This document shows, piece by piece, positions 32,021-38,973 of a DNA stretch of 38,973 nt. The notes under the pieces were generated by a model. The model worked only from the letters and a program-made list of their open reading frames with translations. It made no database searches and had not been told where the DNA came from. The translations under genes and the position numbers were made by a program. The stretch covers positions 1 to 38,973 of the forward strand of contig DASRZQ010000198.1 in NCBI GenBank assembly GCA_035686205.1, given 5' to 3'. The stretch comes from CAIWTU01 sp035686205. Its GTDB lineage: Bacteria > Desulfobacterota > Desulfuromonadia > Geobacterales > Geobacteraceae. Each line of letters opens with the position of its first letter. Positions within the stretch are counted from its first letter, which is position 1.

Positions 32021-32857
32021 ATGGAACAGGTTATCCGCGACGAAATCCGCGATTTCGTATTGGAAAGTCCCGACAACCGTTTCCCTGACGGGAAACAACG
32101 TTATTTCGACGAACCGCTGGTCGGTTTCGCCGCTGCCGATGATCCCCTATTCGACAAGTTCAGGAAGATAATCGGCGAGTTCCATATGACCCCGGCGGAG
32201 ATCATGGAAAACACCTATGGGCCGGGTGTCGGAGAAGCAAAGACCGTGATCTGCTGGATACTGCCGATTACAGGGAAAACGCGGGAAAGCAACCGGAAGG
32301 CAGAGAAACTGCCTTCACGCGAGTGGGCCTTGACCCGCGCCCACGGTGAAGCCTTCAATACGCAGTTGCGCATCTTTCTGGTCGATCTTCTGAGGTTTGC
32401 GGGCGCCCAGGCCGTTGCCCCCCTGATTTCGGGAATGTGGCGCCCGGTGAGGGACCCGAGGGTGGGCATGGCCTCGACCTGGTCGGAACGACACGCCGCC
32501 TACGCGGCGGGCCTCGGCACATTCAGCCTGAACGACGGATTCATTACCGACAGGGGCATTGCCCATCGTTGCGGCAGCGTCATTACGGACGCGGAAATTC
32601 CGCCGACCGCCCGGAGCTGTGCCGATCCGTGGAGCAACTGCCTCTATTTCCGTAAGGGAGAGTGTGGCCACTGTATCCGGCGGTGTCCGGCGGGGGCTAT
32701 TTCCCGGGAGGGCCACGACAAGGACAAATGCCAGGCGTATGTGTACGGGGAACTGCGCCGTTCGGCCGGAGAGCTTTACGGCGTTATGGAAACCGGATGC
32801 GGCCTCTGTCAGACGGGGGTTCCCTGCGAGTCCCGGGTACCTGCAGACGGGGAATAA
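32021..32857 (+). CDS. QueG-like [4Fe-4S] protein
   Basis: The 278-residue protein has the fold of epoxyqueuosine reductase relatives (SERHAAYAAGLGTFSLNDGF, GIAHRCGSVIT). A double-cluster ferredoxin module follows, with ECGHCIRRCPAGAI and a second set CGLCQTGVPC plus C at DKCQAY. True QueG is longer and acts in tRNA queuosine synthesis; this is a shorter paralogue often labelled epoxyqueuosine reductase, whose substrate is unknown. ATG 32021 follows AGGA at 7 nt. Confidence 0.82.
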   Translation: MEQVIRDEIRDFVLESPDNRFPDGKQRYFDEPLVGFAAADDPLFDKFRKIIGEFHMTPAEIMENTYGPGVGEAKTVICWILPITGKTRESNRKAEKLPSREWALTRAHGEAFNTQLRIFLVDLLRFAGAQAVAPLISGMWRPVRDPRVGMASTWSERHAAYAAGLGTFSLNDGFITDRGIAHRCGSVITDAEIPPTARSCADPWSNCLYFRKGECGHCIRRCPAGAISREGHDKDKCQAYVYGELRRSAGELYGVMETGCGLCQTGVPCESRVPADGE

Positions 32858-32898
32858 ACTGAATTCCCGGACCTGAACGCGAAGATTTGAATCGGCAG

Positions 32899-33795
32899 CT
32901 AGCGGTCGGCGGCCGACTGCTGCCTTTTCGACATTTCCCGGCCGAACCAGAGGATCAGGTCCAATAGCGCGTAGATAACGGCCCTGACGGTATAGGAAGT
33001 CGGGGGATACTTGGGGTCGGCATAGGGCGTGTGGGAGCCGTTGTCGCTGGTTATCTTGTAAACCAGTTCGGCGAAGCGGTCGATGATCCGGTATCGCTCC
33101 ACCGTCCCGTTTTCCACCAGATGCTTGTAGCAGCCGACCATGTTGATTTCGCCCGAAACGAGCCGGGCGGGCAGCAGTGCTTCGTCGCATTTGCTCAGCG
33201 CTATGTATATCCGCTCCTGGAAGCGGCGGATGCCGACCAGGGTGTTCCTGATGGTGGTGGGATCGGCGCTTTCAATGTCGCGCAGGCATCGAAGCAGTTC
33301 CTCTTCGGCGTCCTTCCCCAGGTACCTCGCCGTCACGGCGAAGACTTCCGGGTGGGAGACGGAAATCCTGACGATGTCCAGTTTCTCCGCCTCCTCGCGG
33401 AGCCAGGCAAGCATCTCCTCCTCGTCGCGGCCCTTGGAAAAGACCCTTAATGTCCCCTCGAACATTTCCTTCATGTTGCGGTACTGGTCCGGTTCTCCCG
33501 TGAGGGCGACCATGGGGAGGCTGGGCGCCTTCTCCCCGAAGTAGCGGACGGCCGCGGCGATAAAGCTGCTGTCCGGCACCTTCTGATGCCGTTCCTTGAG
33601 GCATTTGACATCCAGGACCAGCCCGCCCAGGGAACGGCCTCCGCGCCCTTCGTAAAGCTCTTTTCCTTCCTCAAGGCTTCCCGCGTGGATGAGCGCGATC
33701 TGAAAGCGCCGCGCGTCGCGGTTCAATGCTTCCACGTACGAAACGTCATCGTCGATAACCAGCATGGGTATTGTTGACCGGGACGCCTTTTCCAT
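32899..33795 (-). CDS. response regulator with uncharacterised C-terminal domain
   Basis: Residues 8-125 form a receiver domain: acidic D15-D17, phospho-acceptor D62 (GLVLDVKC), T99 (VALTGEP) and K121 (FSKG). The remaining 170 residues (about 130-298) contain no DNA-binding motif or enzyme signature I know; they are mostly helical (TLVGIRRFQERIYIALSKCD, VRAVIYALLDLILWFG). The gene follows its histidine kinase without any spacing, so they form a two-component pair. Output may be protein interaction. Confidence 0.85.
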   Translation of the reverse strand: MEKASRSTIPMLVIDDDVSYVEALNRDARRFQIALIHAGSLEEGKELYEGRGGRSLGGLVLDVKCLKERHQKVPDSSFIAAAVRYFGEKAPSLPMVALTGEPDQYRNMKEMFEGTLRVFSKGRDEEEMLAWLREEAEKLDIVRISVSHPEVFAVTARYLGKDAEEELLRCLRDIESADPTTIRNTLVGIRRFQERIYIALSKCDEALLPARLVSGEINMVGCYKHLVENGTVERYRIIDRFAELVYKITSDNGSHTPYADPKYPPTSYTVRAVIYALLDLILWFGREMSKRQQSAADR

Positions 33796-34983
33796 TCAGT
33801 GCCCTCCCCTGGGCAGGGTTATCCGGAAATGGACCGGATGCCCGTCCCTGATTATTTCGAAGTCGCCGCCATGGGCCGCGATGACCTTGCCGATCCATGC
33901 CCCGCCCAGACCCTCCCCCGGGCTGTCGACGCTCTTTATCCCGAATGCGAGAAACTCGCGTGCGGAAAGATTTGAAGGGAAGGGACGGCCGTTGTTGGTG
34001 TAGTCGATGACCAGGCTGTTCCTCGTTTCCCTGAGGGTGAACCGCAGCTCCCCGCCGGGGGCCGCGTCCGGAAAACCGTGCGCCCCGGCGTTGCGGATCA
34101 GATTGTTGACGGCCTCGATGAACGATTCGCGGTGCAGGCTGATCCAGCCCGCAGCTCCGGTTGCCGTAAGCCGGAACTTGTCCCCGTGGTGGGGGAAAAC
34201 CTCTTTTTCCAGCAGCTCTTTTACGCCGGTCCTGACGAATTCCCCCCGGGGGATGTCCCGGGTGACCACACTCCGTGTATTGTCAATGATGTCGTTGATC
34301 CGCGATATGCCGGCCATGGCCTTTCCCAGCGCGTCCGAGACCGTTTCGACGGAGCCGTCAAGGCGGCGGGACAGCTCGGCGTCAAGGAGCCGCTCCCTTT
34401 CCAGAAAGTCGCGCAGGGCCGACAGCGGTGAGCGGATGACCTGCAGGTTGGGCTTCACATTGTGGGCCAGGTGGCGGATGACGCTGAATTCGGCAACCTG
34501 TTTCTCCTCCGCGATCTTGCGCCGGAAGCGCTGCCTGTACAGATCCGCGACCGCATCAATGGTTATGGCGATAATGATTCCCAGGACAATCGGCATCGCG
34601 CTGATGACGATCGCGTGCCGGTTGAAGAAGTACAGCGAAACCGGCATGAGCAGGATCAGAAACACGACATTGGCGAGGACCCTGGCGGCAAAGCCGCGGA
34701 AAGCCGTCCAGATGAGAATTGCGCAGACGACAACGGCGGAGTCGATGAATATCCCCGCCCACGTCAACGTATGGAAGTATTTATATTTAATCAGGCTGCC
34801 CGCGGCGCTGAGCAGCAGATAAATGAGGAAGTTCAGCAGCCGCTGCAGAAAACCCGTCTGTTCGACGAAATAGACAAAGAGGGCTATGGAGGCGCCCATG
34901 AACAGATTGGCGACGAAGCTCTCGTTTTTCCACAAGCCCCTAAACCGGTTGAAGATTCGTTCTTTGCATGGTCCTGTCCGCAT
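33796..34983 (-). CDS. membrane sensor histidine kinase
   Basis: The 395-residue protein has about five hydrophobic helices in the first 145 residues, without a large periplasmic loop. A dimerisation region follows with H171/H174 (VIRHLAHNVKPNLQ). The ATPase domain has an N box at 290-302 (EAVNNLIRNAGAH), G1 (DYTNNGRPF) and G2 (GEGLGGAWIGK). The H box is atypical (HNVKPNL rather than HELRTPL). The ATG at 34983 has no good ribosome site, so the start is uncertain. It is paired with the response regulator that starts at its stop codon. Confidence 0.87.
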   Translation of the reverse strand: MRTGPCKERIFNRFRGLWKNESFVANLFMGASIALFVYFVEQTGFLQRLLNFLIYLLLSAAGSLIKYKYFHTLTWAGIFIDSAVVVCAILIWTAFRGFAARVLANVVFLILLMPVSLYFFNRHAIVISAMPIVLGIIIAITIDAVADLYRQRFRRKIAEEKQVAEFSVIRHLAHNVKPNLQVIRSPLSALRDFLERERLLDAELSRRLDGSVETVSDALGKAMAGISRINDIIDNTRSVVTRDIPRGEFVRTGVKELLEKEVFPHHGDKFRLTATGAAGWISLHRESFIEAVNNLIRNAGAHGFPDAAPGGELRFTLRETRNSLVIDYTNNGRPFPSNLSAREFLAFGIKSVDSPGEGLGGAWIGKVIAAHGGDFEIIRDGHPVHFRITLPRGGH

Positions 34984-35086
34984 ATGGCGCTGATTCTAAC
35001 CGGTTCCTCCATTGATTTCCAGCACTTTCGCCAGAGCGGATAATTTTTTACCCGCATTCAAATCATTGCATTTCCCTCGGGTAAGC

Positions 35087-35128
35087 CCCGGCCCTGCCGG
35101 AGGACTTCCAGAGTCCGGCAGGGCCGGG
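35087..35128. terminator. long GC hairpin
   Basis: CCCGGCCCTGCCGGA (35087-35101) pairs with TCCGGCAGGGCCGGG (from 35114). It has no T-run, so it may be a processing or attenuation structure between the gene at 35137-35520 and the kinase gene. Confidence 0.6.
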
Positions 35129-35136
35129 ATGGTGGT

Positions 35137-35520
35137 TCAACTGAAAATCTTCCCCTTGCCGGTTTCGGCTTCGGCATGGGCCGCGCGGGCACGCTCCAGG
35201 GCTTCGAGCTCCCGGATCTTTTCGCCGAGCCACGAGTGCAGGTCACGCGCCGTCTGGAGGGAGAGGACCACGCCGGAAGAAACATAGCGCACCAGACTCG
35301 AATTCAGGTCTTCAGGGTCTACCGCCGCCTCGGGGCCGATGGTGCCGTTCGGGTTGATCTCGTGGGAGACGGCGTTCGGCAGCGGCGGGCGCTCGAGATA
35401 GAAGTTGACGACCAGCTCGCCGCGGGGCGAGACGCCGCCGTGGGCGCCGTTCACGTATTTCGGATTATAGTCGTAGGTGAAAATATACTTGAAAGTAATC
35501 TGGGGCTTGTCTTTGGACAC
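35137..35520 (-). CDS. conserved hypothetical protein (DUF3467-like in outline)
   Basis: The 127-residue protein begins with GTG, preceded by AAGGAGG at 6 nt. The first part is beta-rich (ITFKYIFTYDYNPKYVNGAH, ELVVNFYLERPPLPN) and the end is helical (SLQTARDLHSWLGEKIRELE). The order strand-strand-P-x-P-helix recalls DUF3467, which is of unknown role. There is no signal peptide or membrane helix. Confidence 0.65.
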   Translation of the reverse strand: MSKDKPQITFKYIFTYDYNPKYVNGAHGGVSPRGELVVNFYLERPPLPNAVSHEINPNGTIGPEAAVDPEDLNSSLVRYVSSGVVLSLQTARDLHSWLGEKIRELEALERARAAHAEAETGKGKIFS

Positions 35521-35987
35521 AGTTGCCTCCTTGAAATGGAATTTGCGGAATTATCGCAGTTGCCTGTTACAGCGAAGTTTTGGGCATGCAAAGGATTTGT
35601 GGAGATTATTCGCTAATCCTTTCCCTCAAGCGGTGAAGCGTCATGCCCCCGATGGAAGTCCAGCCGGCGATATTGATCGAATTTGCCATAAAAACCGGAT
35701 TGTTACAAGCTGATAAAAAATTTCAACATTGTAACAGATCAAAACATTAACACTGAATGTAATGTTCATGGAATGCTGTAATTTCACGGAGCATCATCGG
35801 CCCGCCGCCCAGGCATTTATTCAATGGTGCCGGCGCCATCCAGATGCCGCCGAGGCGCTTATGAGCCATCCACACGGATTGCAATGGGCGGGAATCATCT
35901 CTACAAGGCCTATTGGGAAATGAAAAGTTCCTGAAAAGTCTTTTTCTGAATATAGTCAACCGGCGTTCAACTTTGGCCTGAAGCGGG
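35521..35987. other. intergenic stretch without a confident gene
   Basis: A 53-codon plus-strand frame from ATG 35763 (HHRPAAQAFIQWCRRHPDAA) and a minus-strand frame at 35747-36043 are open. Neither has a ribosome site, and the second overlaps the UspA gene. The region 35690-35760 is AT-rich. Confidence 0.3.
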
Positions 35988-36458
35988 TCATGTACGCAGG
36001 CGATCATCCCGCAGCAGAAGTACATCGCATGGCGCCCGTTCAACTACAAAACGGGCTGTATGACCGACGGAAGCCGGGCCGATGCGGGGATGCCCCGTTT
36101 CTCCTTCGTTAGTCCAGATGGCAATGAGATCTGCCTGAACTTCAGCTGCGACCTCGACAATTATTTTTTCCGGGGTGCCCTCCCTGATGGCACCTTCCGC
36201 CTTCTGCCCGGTTTTTTGCGCGGCAGCCAGCGCCTCTTCGACGGCGGCCCTGCCCGCCGACTCTTCGGCGGCCCTGAGCTGCTCCTCATGGTGAGGCCGC
36301 CGGTGCAGCGGGCCGGCAAGGTACCCTTCCAGATCATGTCGAGGGCCCGTATCAATTACGTGCAGCATCAGGCATTCTATCCGGCTGCCCAGAATTTTTG
36401 CCAGGCGTTGAATTAATTCCGCCCCGCCTCTTTGGCCAATGGCGCAGACGACCTTCAT
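35988..36458 (-). CDS. universal stress protein (UspA family)
   Basis: The 156-residue protein ends with the Usp motif GPASVGHTARFVVERAPCDV followed by LLLR, and starts KVVCAIGQRGGAELIQRLAK. The nucleotide-binding G-x2-G-x9-G pattern is only partly kept (GPASVGHTARF), so ATP binding is doubtful. AAGGAGG lies 7 nt before the ATG. It follows the permease gene by 13 bp and is probably cotranscribed with it; permease-Usp pairs often regulate transport. Confidence 0.88.
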   Translation of the reverse strand: MKVVCAIGQRGGAELIQRLAKILGSRIECLMLHVIDTGPRHDLEGYLAGPLHRRPHHEEQLRAAEESAGRAAVEEALAAAQKTGQKAEGAIREGTPEKIIVEVAAEVQADLIAIWTNEGETGHPRIGPASVGHTARFVVERAPCDVLLLRDDRLRT

Positions 36459-36471
36459 AATCCGACCTCCT

Positions 36472-37746
36472 TCATAGCTTCAGCCAGATCAACAGGGATC
36501 CGGCCACGATCATAACCGGCACGACGGTGACTCCCAGCTTGAAATATTCAAGTGTTGAAATATCCAGTCCCTTTCGACGCAGGATCAGCAGCCAGAGCAT
36601 TGTGGCCAGTGAGCCGACAGTCGTTAAATTCGGCCCCAGGTCGGCACCGAATATAGTGGCGTAAACCATGCCGTGCTTAATGGAACCCGCAGGAATATTT
36701 CCGAGAACGGAAATCATCAGCAAAGCCATTGGGACATTGTTTATGAGGTTCGCGCCAAGTGCCGTCCCTAAGGCGGTAATGAGAACTGCCTGCAGCGGGC
36801 TGCCGTCGGCCAGCTGCAGTATCCCTCGGCCAAAGGCGGCTGTCAGCCCCAGATTCTCAACGGCGCGGACGACAATAAACATTCCGGTGATAAAGACAAA
36901 CAGCGGCCAGGAAATTTCCCGCCCCAATCTGGCCGTATTCAGACAACGATAGCGGTACGCCCCGGCCAGCAGTAATCCGCCTCCGCCCAGCGCGACGATC
37001 GAAAGCGGGAACCGGGTGGCCGAGGCCGCCACATACGCGACGGCAATCAGGATCAACGTGGCCGCGGTGAAATGGAAGAGCCGGCGATCGGGTAATTTAA
37101 CCTCGGGCAGGTCCGCCAGGTCAAATTGAATCCTCAGATCGCGCCGAAAGAGCCAGACAAAAAGGGCAATATTGAGGCCTATGCAGAAAAGGCCGGGCAG
37201 GAGCAGATAACGGAGGAATGTTGACAACCCGCCGCCAAAAGAGTTGAGCACAAGGATATTGATCGGATTGCTGACCGGCAATACGAAAGAGGCCGTATCG
37301 GCGATAAAGGTGCAGGCAAACATGAACGGCATTACGGGCAGACGCAGGCGCGTCACCAGCGCATATACCACGGGCGTCAGGATCAGCGCGGTCGCATCGT
37401 TGGACAGAAACGCCGTAATCGCCACGCCCACGAAAAAAACGGCCATATAAAGGCGCAACCCGCTTCCCCGCGCGCACCTGCACGCCTGGCGGGCGAGCAT
37501 TTCAAAGATGCCCGCATGGTCCGCCAACGCGGAAATCGCCATCAGGCCCAGGAAGAAACCATAGACATTCCAGTCTTTGAGCAGCAGCGATATCGCTTCA
37601 GCGGGGCGGACGTACCCCCCCAGAAGCATCAGCGCCGCGCCTCCCGCCGCCGCCGCGGCCTCCGAAATGCCGCGGGGGCGTGCCATGACGATACCCAGTG
37701 TCACAAGGAATATCAACACTCCGGCTATTGTATGCAGATTCGGCAA
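36472..37746 (-). CDS. ArsB/NhaD-type ion transporter (SLC13-like)
   Basis: The 424-residue protein has about 11-12 helices and the ion-transporter superfamily motifs AFLSNDATALILTPVVYAL and ANLINNVPMALLMISV in its two halves. These sequences resemble ArsB arsenite exporters and NhaD sodium/proton antiporters; the substrate cannot be fixed. The frame is open from before a TTG at 37746, which I take as start, with weak support because no good ribosome site is visible. A UspA gene follows 13 bp downstream. Confidence 0.82.
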   Translation of the reverse strand: MPNLHTIAGVLIFLVTLGIVMARPRGISEAAAAAGGAALMLLGGYVRPAEAISLLLKDWNVYGFFLGLMAISALADHAGIFEMLARQACRCARGSGLRLYMAVFFVGVAITAFLSNDATALILTPVVYALVTRLRLPVMPFMFACTFIADTASFVLPVSNPINILVLNSFGGGLSTFLRYLLLPGLFCIGLNIALFVWLFRRDLRIQFDLADLPEVKLPDRRLFHFTAATLILIAVAYVAASATRFPLSIVALGGGGLLLAGAYRYRCLNTARLGREISWPLFVFITGMFIVVRAVENLGLTAAFGRGILQLADGSPLQAVLITALGTALGANLINNVPMALLMISVLGNIPAGSIKHGMVYATIFGADLGPNLTTVGSLATMLWLLILRRKGLDISTLEYFKLGVTVVPVMIVAGSLLIWLKL

Positions 37747-38132
37747 TTTAAGTCCAGCCCCCCAGGTCCTTGCGATCTTTTTTTCGCATCCTGATGAAAT
37801 AATACCATTAAGCGTTTTTTTCTAAACCTGCCCGCGATCAGCCGCTCCATGCCGCTAAGGGCCTGTCCGTAAATAAGCATTCCGGTCCCGCGTCCCGTCT
37901 CCCGCCTGCCAAAGTCGTACGGCGCGCAGGTCACGCCGTTTTTGACCTGTCCTCAATCGCAAAAATCCCCGACGTAGTCCCGCTCAGGTTAATGCCAATT
38001 TTCGCGAACTGAGAGCCGGATTGCCGAAAGGATTCCGTTCCCCAAGGGAAAATAACGCGCAGTGACTTCAAAAGACGTTCACGGTGATATAATTACTGTA
38101 AATGTCGTTCATGACAGCTGTGGAGGTGCGGA
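37747..38132. other. divergent intergenic stretch
   Basis: I see no supported gene. A minus-strand frame (37725-37934) is a shadow-like open frame that overlaps the permease start. The ribosome site GGAGG of the next gene is at 38122-38126. Confidence 0.3.
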
Positions 38133-38480
38133 ATGTCTCTTATCGACGATGTGAAGGAAAACGCTGTCACCGGTCTCCTGATCGGTATCGGCGCCGCCAT
38201 CCTGGCGCCGGTGGTGCTGCCAATACTGGCGAGTATCGCCAAGCCGGTCGCCAAGGCGGCCGTGAAGGGCGGCATAATGCTGTACGAAAAAGGCAAGGAA
38301 GCCGCGGCCGAAGCCGGGGAAATATTCGAGGACATTGTGGCGGAAGCCAAGGCCGAACTGGCCGAGGAGCAGCTGGCGGTGGCCGGTGGTGTCGCCGCGG
38401 CGGCCGGAGGCGCGGAGCGGACCGGGGAAGCTCCTGAAGACATAAAAGGCACTATCGCTCCGAATGAGGGCCAGGCGTGA
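38133..38480 (+). CDS. DUF5132 family protein
   Basis: The 115-residue protein has one membrane helix-like segment (GLLIGIGAAILAPVVLPILA) and the DUF5132 core KPVAKAAVKGGIMLYEKGKE followed by EIFEDIVAEAKAEL, then an Ala/Glu-rich tail. The family is uncharacterised and often found before HMA and heavy-metal ATPase-like genes. Its TGA overlaps the next ATG. Confidence 0.82.
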   Translation: MSLIDDVKENAVTGLLIGIGAAILAPVVLPILASIAKPVAKAAVKGGIMLYEKGKEAAAEAGEIFEDIVAEAKAELAEEQLAVAGGVAAAAGGAERTGEAPEDIKGTIAPNEGQA

Positions 38481-38959
38481 TGCTGCCCATCGCACAGTGC
38501 GTTCACAGGCTGCCCGTGCGGGCGCGGATACGCATTCCGTCCAGGAAGCGCGATGAGACTTTTTTTTCGGTACTGCGGGAGAGGCTCAGCCGCTGCGGAC
38601 AGGTTACGGGCGTGGAGACCAATCACCTGACCGGAAGCGCTCTCATTTTCTACAGCGGAGATTTCGCCTCGATTGCCAGGTATGCGGAGAAAGAAGGCAT
38701 TTTCAGACTTGCGGACAAAAAACATAATCCAAATTCCCTGACGCATGCCACAGTCGATACCTACAAAAGGCTCGATTCGCAGGTCAAAAGACTTACCGGC
38801 GGGGAAATCGACCTGCCGGGCGCCACTTGGCTAGCCCTTGTCGGCGCGGGGGTTTACCAGATCGCCAGGGGAAATTTCACCGCCCCGGCATGGTACACGG
38901 CCTTCTGGTACGGCTTGAATATTTTCCTGAAAGCGAAGGGGAAAAGCTCATCGGAATAA
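38480..38959 (+). CDS. HMA-like domain membrane protein
   Basis: The 159-residue protein has an N-terminal ferredoxin-like HMA_2-type fold (RARIRIPSRKRDETFFSVLR, TGVETNHLTGSALIFYSGD) without the CxxC metal site. A C-terminal hydrophobic part follows (GATWLALVGAGVYQIARGN and AFWYGLNIFLKA). It starts at ATG 38480, overlapping the previous stop (TGATG). A further gene starts right after, so it is the middle of an operon that could encode a metal-type P-ATPase. Confidence 0.72.
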   Translation: MLPIAQCVHRLPVRARIRIPSRKRDETFFSVLRERLSRCGQVTGVETNHLTGSALIFYSGDFASIARYAEKEGIFRLADKKHNPNSLTHATVDTYKRLDSQVKRLTGGEIDLPGATWLALVGAGVYQIARGNFTAPAWYTAFWYGLNIFLKAKGKSSSE

Positions 38960-38968
38960 GGGGGCGAT

Positions 38969-38973
38969 ATGGC
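38969..38973 (+). other. start of the next gene (cut by window edge)
   Basis: AAGGGGG (38958-38964) precedes an ATG at 38969-38971. Only the start codon lies in the window, so no product can be named. Confidence 0.45.

Noticed and set aside
35747..36043. 98-codon minus-strand frame
   Set aside because: It overlaps the UspA gene end, lacks a ribosome site and has no recognisable fold.

Overview
The window looks like a chromosomal segment of a Gram-negative, anaerobic, cytochrome-rich bacterium of the Desulfuromonadales/Geobacter type. Evidence is an LPS heptose epimerase (hldD), a seven-heme NapC/NirT-type membrane cytochrome, a triheme PpcA-like periplasmic cytochrome next to a Tat-exported [NiFe] hydrogenase, CstA, XdhC, and a probable selenoprotein. 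No lookup was possible, so the taxon is an inference.

Left end (1-4462): AT-richer, patchy DNA with the 5' part of hldD, an XRE-cupin regulator, a fragment of a CbiO-like ATPase, an extremely His-rich metal-binding protein divergent from nikR with a candidate operator between them, and a RelE-type toxin/XRE antitoxin pair. It ends at a 23-nt copy of a tRNA-Ser 3' end followed by a terminator, the usual mark of an integrated element. 4463-7961 holds a mono-heme protein, a class I glutamine amidotransferase and a soluble PAS-PAS histidine kinase.

Sulfur region (7962-15071): a sulfate ABC importer operon in visible decay. sbp has a nonsense codon, cysT a 3' frameshift, an inverted-repeat element lies before cysW, and cysW and cysA are fused in frame by a deletion. 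It is followed by intact genes: a YezD-like peptide, a NifH-like protein that keeps both cluster cysteines but has lost the P-loop lysines, an alpha/beta hydrolase, cysK and a DUF2325 protein. Then come xdhC, a nitroreductase-like exported protein and small envelope proteins.

Hydrogen region (19170-25097): heptaheme cytochrome, hydrogenase small and large subunits, cytochrome b and triheme cytochrome, all on one strand with a different repeat element at nearly every junction. H2 oxidised in the periplasm would feed the quinone pool through the b subunit and/or the c-type cytochromes. NikR at the left end would govern nickel for this enzyme.

Right end (25139-38973): a truncated P-type H+-ATPase with its phosphorylation Asp changed to Glu, a His/Gly-rich lipoprotein, cstA, a cold-shock protein, a zinc-ribbon peptide, a thioredoxin-like gene whose first active-site Cys codon is TGA followed by a SECIS-like hairpin, a secreted ComEA-like protein, a QueG-like iron-sulfur protein, a membrane histidine kinase/response regulator pair, a UspA protein with an ArsB/NhaD-type permease, and a DUF5132/HMA pair. 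Several families of inverted-repeat elements are scattered through the window, and some overlap gene ends.
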